This document shows positions 21,685-31,736 of a stretch of DNA of 64,000 nt, piece by piece. The notes under the pieces are model-generated. The model had not been told where the DNA came from, did no database searches, and saw only the letters and a program-made list of their open reading frames with translations. The position numbers and the translations under genes are program-made. This stretch comes from Aquanectria penicillioides (lineage: Eukaryota; Ascomycota; Sordariomycetes; Hypocreales; Nectriaceae). The stretch lies in NCBI GenBank assembly GCA_003415625.1, contig PYIU01000001.1, positions 4,836,746-4,900,745 of the forward strand, written 5' to 3'. Numbering within the stretch: position 1 is the stretch's first letter; each line of letters begins with the position of its first letter.

Positions 21685-24600
21685 ATGGCCTCGGTACTAG
21701 CCACCCAACCAAGCGACCTGAAACCCCTTCTGCCCATCTCTCCGGTCAGCTCCGGTGCAATGGGCACGGCGCAGAATACTTCGCCGGTCGAAACGATGCA
21801 ATCTCACGAGCGAGGTCGACAAAGGAGTCGCTCTCCCGACGATGGCGGCGATCATGACAAGGCCGACGACATGATCGATGGACCCAACGGCGCTTCCTCC
21901 AACTCCGACGGAAATGGCCCGGCCAGAAAAAGAAGACGGAGCCGCAAGGGTTTGGATAAACGATTTGAGTGTAATGCCGAAGGTTGTGGAAAGAGCTATT
22001 CGAGAGCGGAACACTTGTATGTCCTACGTCGGCGCCGACAAACAGTTTTTACACTCCTCACGTCATATACTGACCACGCCCAGGTATCGCCATCAACTGA
22101 ATCATAACTCCAAGCAGACTTACCACTGCAACTTTCCCAACTGCACTCGCACCTTTGTTCGAGGAGACTTGTTAAAGCGCCACATGGACCGCCATGCCGC
22201 CAAAGGTTCTCAACTCAATCAGAGGGACACCATGGCTGGTCACATTGCCCAGGTTCTTGCCCCTGGTTCCAATTCTCCAGACTTGAACCGATCCTCGGTG
22301 GACTTTTCCAAAGGTCGCCCCTCCCATATGCAATACCAAACACCCCAAGATGCCGCAGGGAACCCTTACTCTCCAATGACCACCCCCAAGGCATGTTCCC
22401 GAACGGCAATCTTCCAAATGGAATGGACGCATTTGGGGCTCATAGCCAGGGCTTTGAGAATCGACCACCCCAGCTTTCACAGCCGCATTCCCCCACGGTG
22501 TCACAGCATCCCTCTATGCCAAACAACGGGGCACCATTCGGGGTCATGTCACCAATCGCCAATCAGCCAACCTTCCCCAAGCCACAAAACAACATGGCCC
22601 AATCCACCAACTTTGTCTCACAACAGAATGTGATGCCGATAAACCTGCCTCCATCCCAATTCTCAAGTGGTCAGAACTCAAATTCTCGTGAAACGGGGCA
22701 GTCCTACAACGCCACCACCGCTGCTGAATACTCGGAACCAACTTCTCAAGCTGGCGAGTTGATGATGTTGGATCAGATGGCTATGCCCGGGACAGTCCCC
22801 GTATTCGGGGGGATGGTGATTTGAACAAGTCACCTTATGTTGGAATGCCAGAAGATTTTATGGCATATCTATTCAACTCGCCCCAAGCAAACATGACACC
22901 AGTGATCCCTCCTGCCTATGCGACGTAAGTGGTAACCCCTGCTCATCCCATCGAACTGGTTAACTGATGCTCTGCAGTTACAGCGACTTGCAAAACAACC
23001 AGTTCAACATGGCCATGTTAGGGGGCGATGGCGCCGCTCTTGGATATTTCCCAGCGGCTCCTCAGACGGTGATGGCCGTCACCAATCTCCTCGATCAGCA
23101 GGTCCCAGAGGCCACAATATCTGAAGAAAAAAGCCAGGAATTGTTCGAATTCGTGAAGGAGCGTTTCCACGACAGCAAACATACACCGGTTGACCGACAA
23201 TGGGATGGCATCTTGGAAGGTGATCGCGCACACGGTGATCACATGCTGAGCAAGAGGATGATGCAGGCATATATCGGCTCTTACTGGTATCACTTCAGCG
23301 ATCAGATGCCAATCCTTCATAAGCCGACATTCTCTCCGGACAAGACGCCAAACCTATTGCTTTTATCAATGATGGCTATTGGAGCCGCTTGCCTTGACCG
23401 AACTCATGGACACAAAGTGACCAAAGCGGGTGCTCAGCTGTCCAACTTCCTTGCTTGGCATTTACGCTGGGATATTTTTATGGACATCAACTTCCGGCCA
23501 CCGGCCAAGTTGTGGGTGTTCCAAGCTCTAATCCTCCTAGAGCTGTACGAAAAGATGTATTCATCTCGAGAGTTGCACGAGCGTGCCCACATCCACCATG
23601 CGACAACAATCACATTGATGCGCCGTGGTCGCTCATTGATCGGCAAGTCTGCTTTAGAATCTCCACCAAATCCTCGCGATGGCTCCAACGGCTCCCGCCA
23701 GTCCTCGACCTCGAGTGTCGCCCCGACTGCAGAAAAGTGGTGGGATCATTGGATCACCAACGAGTCCACACGACGTGCTGCTTTTGCGGCGTTTGTGATT
23801 GATTCTATTCATGCTACCATGTTTGGCCATTCGGCCGTGATGGTTGCGCATGAAATGAGATTGCCCTTACCTTGTGATGAATCGATGTGGCGAGCGGGGA
23901 GCAGTGCAGAAGTGTGGAGGATTGAATCAAACCTGATGTCGAATGGAATCAAACCAATGTCGTTTTTGGAAGGTCTCAAGCGAACCTTGAGCAATCAAGA
24001 AGTGCACACAAACTCTTTTGGAAGGACTGTGCTCATGGCTGGACTCCTGAGTGTATCATGGCATATGCACCAGCGAGATCTTCAGGTCAACGTCCTTGGC
24101 GGAGGGATCATCCAGGCTCTTGGAGGCCGCGATCGATGGCGTGCAACTTTGACCCGAGCGTACGATACCTGGAAGGCGGACTTCGACAAGGCCCTCGAGC
24201 GATGCGAACCTTCGTCTGACCCATACCGAACCGACGCCCTAAAGAAGAACGAGTTCAATGTCGTATTTGAAAGTCGGACAGTCTTACATCACCTTGCTCA
24301 CATGGCGATGCATGCCGACATTGTCGATTGTCAAATGTTTGCACGGGCCAAACGTCTTCTTGGTCGAGCCATCGGCCCACAGGAGTTCAGCAGCGCCCAG
24401 AGGCGGATCAAGGACCACTGGGCGCATTCAGCCCGTGCTAGAGACGCGACATTCTATGCCCTCAAATTCCTGTGCTCTGTCCTCGCACCTGAACAAGTCA
24501 CACCCGCCCATGCGGGTGGCTATCACCTTGATGAGCCATACGACGCTCGCGACGATGTCCTTCTCAATCGCCCATGGGTCTTGTACTTCGCAGCTCTCGT

Positions 24601-24880
24601 CGTGTGGTCATATGGATTCGCTCTAGAAGGCCCTTGCCCGGACGCTCCTCAGCCTACGACTCACCAGGAAAAGCTTCGACACATGAGGGAGTACTTTACT
24701 CGATTCGGCACGATTGAAAACCCTGGGAACCTCCAAGGAAAGACGGGTATCAACCAGAATACGGCCCTCTTGATGATCCTAAAGGACACTTTTGAAACCA
24801 CGCGTTGGGAACTTTTGCATGAGGCGTCAACACTCTTGAGCAACTGCATTGTTCTCAACGCAGGTGGTACAATTCATTGA
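21685..24880 (+). CDS. Transcription factor with two C2H2 zinc fingers and a fungal_trans domain, 3 exons with two apparent frameshifts
   Basis: About 1025 aa if both breaks are closed. Exons: 21685-22016, 22084-22924 and 22978-24880; introns are 67 and 53 nt. Two C2H2 fingers (CNAEGCGKSYSRAEHLYRHQ and CNFPNCTRTFVRGDLLKRHM, each C-x4-C with paired His) follow a basic KRRRSRKG stretch, and intron 1 splits finger 1. A long Gln/Asn/Pro/Ser-rich middle leads to a fungal-specific transcription factor domain in exon 3 (GSYWYHFSDQMPILHKPTFS onward). C2H2 plus fungal_trans recalls AmdX- or Klf1-type regulators, but I cannot name an orthologue or target genes. The frame breaks at GG 22390-22391 and at G6 22807-22812. 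One extra G at each gives a continuous protein whose total length divides evenly by three. A leader of more than 1 kb is likely. Confidence 0.82.
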
Positions 24881-25327
24881 GTCATCGGTAGGAGAAGAGA
24901 TGGGGGGTATTTGACAGGGGAGCCCCGGTGGTGGCGTGGCTTGGGAAGGGGGTGGCGAAAACAAGTATGACCCTTCTGATGGAAATGATACATGTGTGGT
25001 TCATATGGGGTGGGAGGCTTCAAGTGATTTGAGTTGCTCTTTGTATTTTAGAATACCCCAGTGTCTTTGAAGACAGCGCGCTTCTTTTTATTAAACTCCT
25101 GATCTGTTACAGGAGCATCACAAGATCGGAACATGGCGAACATTGTCCACTTCACTTTCGAGTCTCAGAGCCCCTTCCGCTGTTGAATGTGACACATAAA
25201 TCATCATAACACTTATTAAGTAAGCAAGTACTCGGCCTTTCGAGGCCAGATGTGACGCCCAAGACTCCAAAATCCATCATGACGGTCGTAGCAGGTAGGA
25301 GGGGAGGGGAGTAGTTTTAATCAGACC
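24881..25327. other. Convergent intergenic region, transcription factor to F-box gene
   Basis: This 447-bp interval between two gene ends presumably holds 3' UTRs. Nothing else was recognised. Confidence 0.4.
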
Positions 25328-27406
25328 TCAAGTGTGTTCCGTCGGTTGTTGGACCACATCGACAATATCCCGCTCTGCGTCCAACAATAGGCCTGGCAGT
25401 TCGCTAGCAACGGTGAGCTCCTGAATATCTTCCTCCTCTTCCTCGTCATCTTCATCAGCGGAAAATTCCTGCTCGGCCTCGGGGTCTGATTCTGCGTCAA
25501 GCCCGATGAGGATGGTGTACGGGATAAAGAACTCTGTCGGGAGCAGCTCATCCTCCACGCGCCGGAGTCGGCCCTGCGCAGAGCCCTTCCAGAAGGCAGT
25601 GGGGCCGGCGGGGCCGTGAGCATCGTAGTCTCTGAGAGTAAGGGTAAGCGCTGCCATGGACATTAAGGAAAGGGGAGGTAAGGGGTCGAGAGGGAGGGTC
25701 GAGATGGATGGGACAACTAACCTATCGAACCAGTTGCCAACAACACCACGCGCTGAACGGACGCCGCCGATCTGAACGCCTTCGCTGCGCCAGCGCTCCT
25801 GGCCGTGGAATATGGAAAACGTGGTCCAGCGGACCTCACCCTCCTTTGTGAGGCGAACGGTGCCTTTAGTTTCGATTCCTTCACCGTTAGTCTAAGCCGG
25901 TCCCTTTCTACGACGATCATGAGCAGGACCAGGTGACCTACCTCGAAGGTTGGAGTTGGCGTTCTCGTCAAACGAGTCGTCTAGTGAGCGCGAGATGCCC
26001 TTAAAGTGCACGACTGGCAACGCTTGTCCATCATTGGGGCCGGGAGACTCGATTTTGGTGACGTGGATCTGCATCGTGATGACACGGGTCGCCTCACCGA
26101 CATCGAGGGCAGGGCGGGGCGTATCAGGGTCGATGAGATCCCCGACGGGGAAGTTGTAGCTGAAGAAGTCGTTGTAATCAAGAAAGCAGACAATCTGGTA
26201 CCTTTTGATGTTAGTCCGTGGGTTCCTATGGAGAAAAGAAAACTTCACGATTGGGTGAGAGGGGAAAGGGATTGGGGGGGGGGGGCAATTGATGAGCACG
26301 AACGCGGTACCATGTGCCAGTGACGTCGTAAGGGTCGCGGGCTTCGAGGGATGAGAGGTCCCTGGTCGGGGGTGGCACCCAGTAGCTCCCAGACCAGGAA
26401 CCAGAAAAGGGATTGTTCCAGACTTCGCTGAAGATGGGAGAAACAGAACCCCGGGTGCCGATATTGTTGCCCAGGACAATGAGGATGGCCTCTACCTTCT
26501 CCCAGTCAACCCGGTCAGAGCCATCGTTGAGGAAGGGGCCCCAGTGAGTGCGCTGGGTGTACTGGCGCAGGTCGTAGACTTTTGAGCAGGCATAGGGATA
26601 GGTGCGAGCAGAGCGCAGCCGGCCAACTTTGAGTATGGGCTTTCCGTAGAGGCAGTGTAGCTTTGCGCTTCGCTGGCGGAGGTTGGCCTTGATGGTGCCG
26701 CCACTGGTGGCACGGATGGGGTGACGCAGTTCACTGCGAACCCTTTCAAAAAGAAATGAACGCTCTAGGAAGGCCTCGCGGTTGGTTTCGATGCTGAACA
26801 GTTTGCGGAGCAGCGAGGCGTTGAGGGAGTGAGAGTGCGTCTTGGGTGCAAGGAGAGGCTCCTCAATGGTTTCATCACTCGGTGAGGCGTTGTGGAGGAG
26901 GCGGTTCACGACCTCATAGACAAAATCCAGGTGGGGTTTCTGTACCAAATCAGCGGCATGAAACTGGCAGAAATAACCCGGTTGCACGTCATCAAGAAGC
27001 GTGGGCAGGGTGGTGAGAAGCAGGTGCTATGGTATGGTGTCTCACCTTTTCAGCTGCGTCCTTCTTCTGATGGCATATCACTTGCAGGCGGACCAAGTCA
27101 CCGATCTCAGACTCCCAGTCCAAGTCTAGGTCTTTTGGCTTATCCTAGGCGGGGTGTTAGCTACTTGGACCGAAAAACAAAAAGGCATATGGGAGAGTGA
27201 GAGGATGGAAGCCACACAAGTGTATTCAGGTAAATATCTCGAAACAGTTTCCTGTTGCCCTTGGTATACTCGTGCAACGCTTTGCACACGCGGGGCAGGA
27301 TGACGATGTCAGCGGGGTCGAGCCACTGGAGCACATGATGGAGGATTTCAGAGGGCAGGGTGATGAGCGAGAGCATGGTTTCTTTCGGTGGGATGGGGTC
27401 ATCCAT
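25328..27406 (-). CDS. F-box protein, conserved fungal type, 6 exons
   Basis: Predicted 553 aa. Exons: 27406-27218, 27144-27046, 26963-26311, 26201-25942, 25878-25722 and 25631-25328. All five introns (73, 82, 109, 63 and 90 nt) have GT/AG ends and compatible phases. An F-box lies at about residues 15-60 (LPSEILHHVLQWLDPADIVI, then LPRVCKALHEY), so the protein probably recruits a substrate to an SCF ubiquitin ligase through Skp1. The rest is a globular region with GPFLNDGSDRVDWEKVEAIL and TWYQIVCFLDYNDFF, ending in an acidic Glu/Asp-rich tail. I do not recognise a named substrate-binding domain. Intron 3 carries a run of 12 C in the transcript (G12 at 26274-26285 on the + strand). The donor of intron 3 (gtaccg) is atypical, but the frame closes only there. 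Confidence 0.78.
26274..26285. repeat. G12 homopolymer inside intron 3 of the F-box gene
   Basis: Twelve G on the + strand, so twelve C in the pre-mRNA, upstream of the likely branch region. It is absent from the mature message if splicing follows the model. Confidence 0.85.
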
Positions 27407-28149
27407 TCTCCGGATGAGAGGACGAGAATAGAGATAAAAGAAGGGTGAAATGATGCCAAATGAGGTGCGAAGTGGGATGGCAATTCGGCGTAGGCTGTGA
27501 TGTAGTTACAGCACACACAGCACGAGGTGAGACGTCGGACTTAACGGAGCCGCATTCCACAGCTACTGCGAACGCCCCCCAAAGTCTCCGGTTTCCTCGG
27601 ATCTGGGTGGGGGACACTCCTACTGCGACCTACCCTAGACACGTGGCCGAAAGAGGGACGTCATGATTACCCCGGTTTCGATCCGATGTGACAATCGGCT
27701 TGGTGAGATTTGGTGCGTCAGAGGAATGAAAGTATATCATATGGGCTATGCTGCTACGGGTACCGGGTAGATCCGATACGTCATTCACCCCTTGTGGATG
27801 GTTGGTTGTAGGTTACACCACCACTCGTTATTTACTAATGGGTTGTTATCCCTAACTCGGAGTTCTTGATGCCAGCCGGCTTACTGACAACAAAATTTCA
27901 GTATAGATTCGACCTTGGAACCAACATTATGGCCTGGCCTAATTGCACCAAACTCAGACATAACATAATATCTTTTTATGAGTCTTTTACTTGGACGGAA
28001 ATCTCAACCGTGGAAAGAAAGCGGGCGAGGATTGACGTACCCCCACTAAGTTACCGATCTACCCAACATCATGTCCCTATGGTCATGTCTGCAAAATGTT
28101 TTCGATTCAATAGGCCACTCTCACGGCTGCACTAATCCATTAAATCCAT
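27407..28149. promoter_or_regulatory. F-box gene upstream region and thioesterase 3' flank
   Basis: A 743-bp interval between two same-strand genes. It should hold the F-box gene promoter, next to 27407, and the thioesterase 3' UTR. The middle (27720-28130) is more A+T-rich than its surroundings. No defined element was recognised. Confidence 0.35.
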
Positions 28150-28775
28150 CTATAGCTTAAGATCTGAATCAATATTGACCTTGCCGTGCTCACATACGGC
28201 AAGCAGCGTCCTGTCACTCCTCCTCCGCATGGTCCCCCGCAGCGTGGCCAACTTCTTGCCTACCTGGACGATTTCGCACTCAATCAACACCTCTTCGCCT
28301 ACCGGTACAGGTCGCATGTACGTGACGTTGAGCGTCCGGCTCACGCCCATGAACTGCCAGAAGCCTGGTCGGTTAACCAAAGCAAGCGGCAAGGTAGTGC
28401 AGTAGTCAAATAGAGTCGCCGCGCACCCGCCGTGCAGATTGTCAAGCCGGTTACAGTTGTCCGGCTGCACGGTGTATGAGAAAGTGCACGACGGGTGAGG
28501 GCCGGTTGGGTCAGCGGACACGAGCTTGAGAAAGGGAACCAGGGTGCTCATCCACTCCTATGACACTGTGAATCAGCCGCGGGGACGGGGCGGGACAGAC
28601 GCGAGACGAGAGGGTTGGTGGGACCTACGCCGGCTTTGGGGCGACCTTTGTCGTTGACAGTTATCCTGAGCCACGCATTGATCTTTTCCTCAGGCGTCCC
28701 CTTGAGGAGGATGTCGCGATCTGTCGGCGACGCCGACTCGGCAGCAGCCTCTCGATCCTTCCATGAATCACTCAT
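28150..28775 (-). CDS. HotDog-fold acyl-CoA thioesterase, ACOT13/PaaI-like, 2 exons
   Basis: Predicted 184 aa. Exons: 28775-28629 and 28557-28150, with a 71-nt intron in phase 0. The HotDog signature is clear: NRLDNLHGGCAATLFDYCTT with the HGG motif, followed by FMGVSRTLNVTYMRPVPVGE. The family hydrolyses acyl-CoA esters to free acid and CoA, usually as dimers or tetramers; the chain-length preference here is unknown. No mitochondrial presequence or C-terminal SKL-type peroxisomal signal is visible (it ends DSDLKL). It is divergent from PEX12 across 965 bp; a functional peroxisome link is speculation. Confidence 0.85.
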
Positions 28776-29740
28776 GGCGCGGGCGAGAGCTGGCTAGAGA
28801 CACAAAAGCGAATCGAGAGCTGTTTGAGGAACCACGGCAGGGAGAGGTGGTGGCTGGCCCGTGGGCCAGAGGAGGACGGGATGATGTCCGATAGTGGTTT
28901 ATTACCGGATTGGGAAACCGTGCCAATCTGGGGAATGAAAGGGCCGGTGCCGGCGCCGGTGGAGGCGTAGGTGTAGGTGTACTTGAATGACGGGCCAGAC
29001 TGACCACGACGAAGGCTGGGAGACAAGCCGAGACCTGGAGAAAGAAAAGAATCAATGTTAAACAATGTAGCAGGTACGGTTGCACAACAGCAGCGCACAA
29101 CCCCTGGATCGGAATTCTGGGGTTGAATTGGAGAATGCGCCGCGGCATGGTATGGCAGAGTGCCATGTGCGTTGGCGTCTGTCCCAAGGTAATGGCGGAG
29201 TTGCCTGGAAATACCGAGGCAGTCGGGGCTGGGGTGGCTATCAGAGCCGCCCTCCCTCCCTCCCCGCCTCCCATCCAGCCCATCCAGCCCATTCAGCTAA
29301 CCGTGGCGGCGGCACCATTCGCTGGCCAAGTCCCGGCCGCTAATTAAAGAGCTGCGGTGCGCTTTAATGTTTCGCACTCGAGCACCCGAGCCGAAGCTCA
29401 GGCAGAGCTCGGCGCGCTCGCTGCGCAGCTAAAAGAGGCAAGTTCCCGCTTTTCAATGCACCAGTCGAAATCTGGGGTGACGGGGTGGGCCCCGATTTAC
29501 TAAGGATTAAATCCACTAACTATCGCATGCACCTTCCATCAACAGTCATCCATCCTTCTTGCTGATTACGCCTCCTCTCTCCTCATCTTTTTTTTTTTTT
29601 TTTTTAAATTTCTTTTTTGGTCTCCCACTTCCTTTCATTCACCATCGCCCTTTTTTTTTAAAAAAAAAAAAAAGAAACAGTCGCGCGCGCGGCCCTTTCT
29701 ATCCTTCCTTAATCTCGTCGCGCCGCTCACCTCTCCAGCA
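28776..29740. promoter_or_regulatory. Divergent intergenic region, thioesterase and PEX12
   Basis: This 965-bp interval serves as upstream region for both genes. Near the PEX12 start it holds T18 (29588-29605) and a T9 run fused to A14 (29651-29673), which can fold back on itself. Poly(dA:dT) tracts of this kind are typical nucleosome-depleted promoter elements. No TATA box was assigned. Confidence 0.5.
29651..29673. repeat. T9-A14 fold-back homopolymer junction
   Basis: Nine T run directly into fourteen A, 68 bp before the PEX12 start codon. The junction is self-complementary and could form a short hairpin in the leader RNA or a cruciform in DNA. Confidence 0.85.
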
Positions 29741-31023
29741 ATGGAGTTCGTCACGGCCCTTCGGGGCACCTTCGACGAGCAAAAGCCCTCGCTCTTCGAA
29801 GTTCTCTCCGAGCAGCAGCTCAACGCCCTCCTCCCGCCCACCCTCCGCTACCTCCTCACCGTCGCCACCCATCGTCATCCTCGATACCTCCTGCGCATCC
29901 TAAACTCCTTCGATGAGCTCTACGCCGCCTCCATGTTGCTCGTCGAGCGCCACTTCCTTCACACCCGCGGCGGCTCCTTTACCGAGAACTTCTACGGCTT
30001 GAAGCGCGAAAAGGGTCTCCATGCCGAGGTTCCCGAGCCACCATGTCCTCTCCAGGCTTGGTCCGAGACACCCTCAAGCTATCCACCAAGGACGTCTGGA
30101 AGAACCTGCTCGTCCTGGTCGGAATCCCTTATTTCAAGCGCAAGCTTGACGAGAGCTACGAGGTCAATGCTCCTCGCGCCCTTCTCGGCGCTGCATACAC
30201 GCGCATGCCCGACAATCCCACACTCCGCGATCGATTTCTACACTATTATCGATGGTTCCTGCGGAACATCTACCCAAGCGTCAACGCAGGCTATTACTTT
30301 GCTATGCTCGCTTTTAATCTAGCATACCTCTTTGACGGTAGCAAATATCACAGCCCCCTCATGTGGCTGATAGGAACCCGGATACGCAGGATGACGGGAG
30401 AAGATTACCGAGCTATCGAGCGCCTATCTGAGGTCCCGGAGAGGGGCCACGCGCCTAGTCGAGGCTCATTCCTGAACCCACGGGAACTAGGTCCTCGTCT
30501 TCTATCTAGCCTGTCTATCTTGCTACCCACCAGCATTTTTGCGCTTAAATTCCTCGAATGGTGGTACCAGTCTGACTTTGCCAAGCAGTTGTCGCGGAGG
30601 GCCACGGAGAGCATCGACTTACCCCCACCGGTGATATCTGGTCTAGATCGAAAAGGAGCCGCGGACAAGAAGAAGAAAGACCAGGCGGTCGAGGAGTCCA
30701 GTGCCGACGGCGAATATGTGCCTTTGGTAGAAGATGCTCCCATTGCCACACCGTCGCTATTGCCTATTTTTACAGTTCTTTTCCCGAGCGATTCAGCGTT
30801 GTGTCCAATTTGCGGCGATGACATTGTGACACCTACAGTGTGCCAAACCGGCGTGGTTTACTGCTATTCATGCATTCATAAATGGATTGAGGGTATGCAC
30901 CCCAAACAGGAAGCCTTCATGGAGGAGCGCGGCGGAAAGTGGGAGAGTGGCCAAGGGAGATGCGCAGTTACGGGCAAACGCATCCTGGGCGGAACAGAAG
31001 GACTTAGACGAATCATGGTATAA
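29741..31023 (+). CDS. PEX12: Peroxisome biogenesis factor Pex12, apparent 1-nt frameshift
   Basis: About 427 aa if the frame is continuous, without introns. Known role: Pex12 is one of three RING ubiquitin ligases (with Pex2 and Pex10) in the peroxisomal membrane channel that recycles the import receptor Pex5. Seen: the Pex2/Pex12 N-terminal membrane region ([40 protein letters not shown]) and a C-terminal RING-like domain from about residue 353 ([37 protein letters not shown]). The frame breaks at CCC 30032-30034: upstream reads GLHAEVP, downstream reads [20 protein letters not shown]. One extra C gives an uninterrupted family-length protein. Start context is ccagcaATGG. Confidence 0.88.
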
Positions 31024-31736
31024 GGTCCCCGCACGTCTTACTTTAGGGGCGGAAGCAGCGGGTAAGGATGCATTTCTGGGGCATTTTTTTGGGGGGGCGT
31101 TTGGTTTTCAATACCCGGATTATTCGTGTTTTGCCTCGCATGAGGCATGTGATGAGGGTGAGTGCGTGGCCATGTTGGCATTTGGCCGCCCTTCAGAGGA
31201 ATGCAAGCGCGTGCCGCCGTTTCACACAAGGGTCCATCGGCCTGCATTCAGGCGGTTTCTTGCCGCCAATGAGACTATGTCTAAGACAATCTCCTCGTTG
31301 ACGATGGCCGTTTTCTGTTTCTTCCGCGTGCCCCCATTGTTTGCGAGTTTAACGCCGGCCGATGGAATGGAGAACAATAAGACGGTGACGAATACCCGGA
31401 CGGTTTGGCGAAGCGAGATCTGAACAATGCATGGTTCCGTTATTGCATTCTCCTACAGCGGCCATCTCCCGCCACTGGAACGTGTCTTGGCCGGCGGCCT
31501 AAGTCCCTAGTCAACCTTGTCTAAGTATGTTCACGTACTATCCAACCTCAGTTGATGGAATTTCAGGGAGTCCGCGGCCAGATAGGAGGAGGCACCCTAG
31601 GAGTCAGACCACCAAATAGATAAAAAGCCGCCCTTGCTCCTCGGTGTTTGACTTCCCAACCATCCTTCTTCAGGGACTCCCTTGACTAGGACAACTAGGC
31701 TGTAAACTCCCAACTCTCTTCGCGTGTCTTTGAACC
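31024..31736. promoter_or_regulatory. PEX12 3' flank and GH16 promoter
   Basis: A 713-bp interval. About 120 bp before the GH16 start an AGATAAAAAG stretch (about 31617-31626) is a weak TATA-like candidate. No other element was recognised. Confidence 0.3.
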
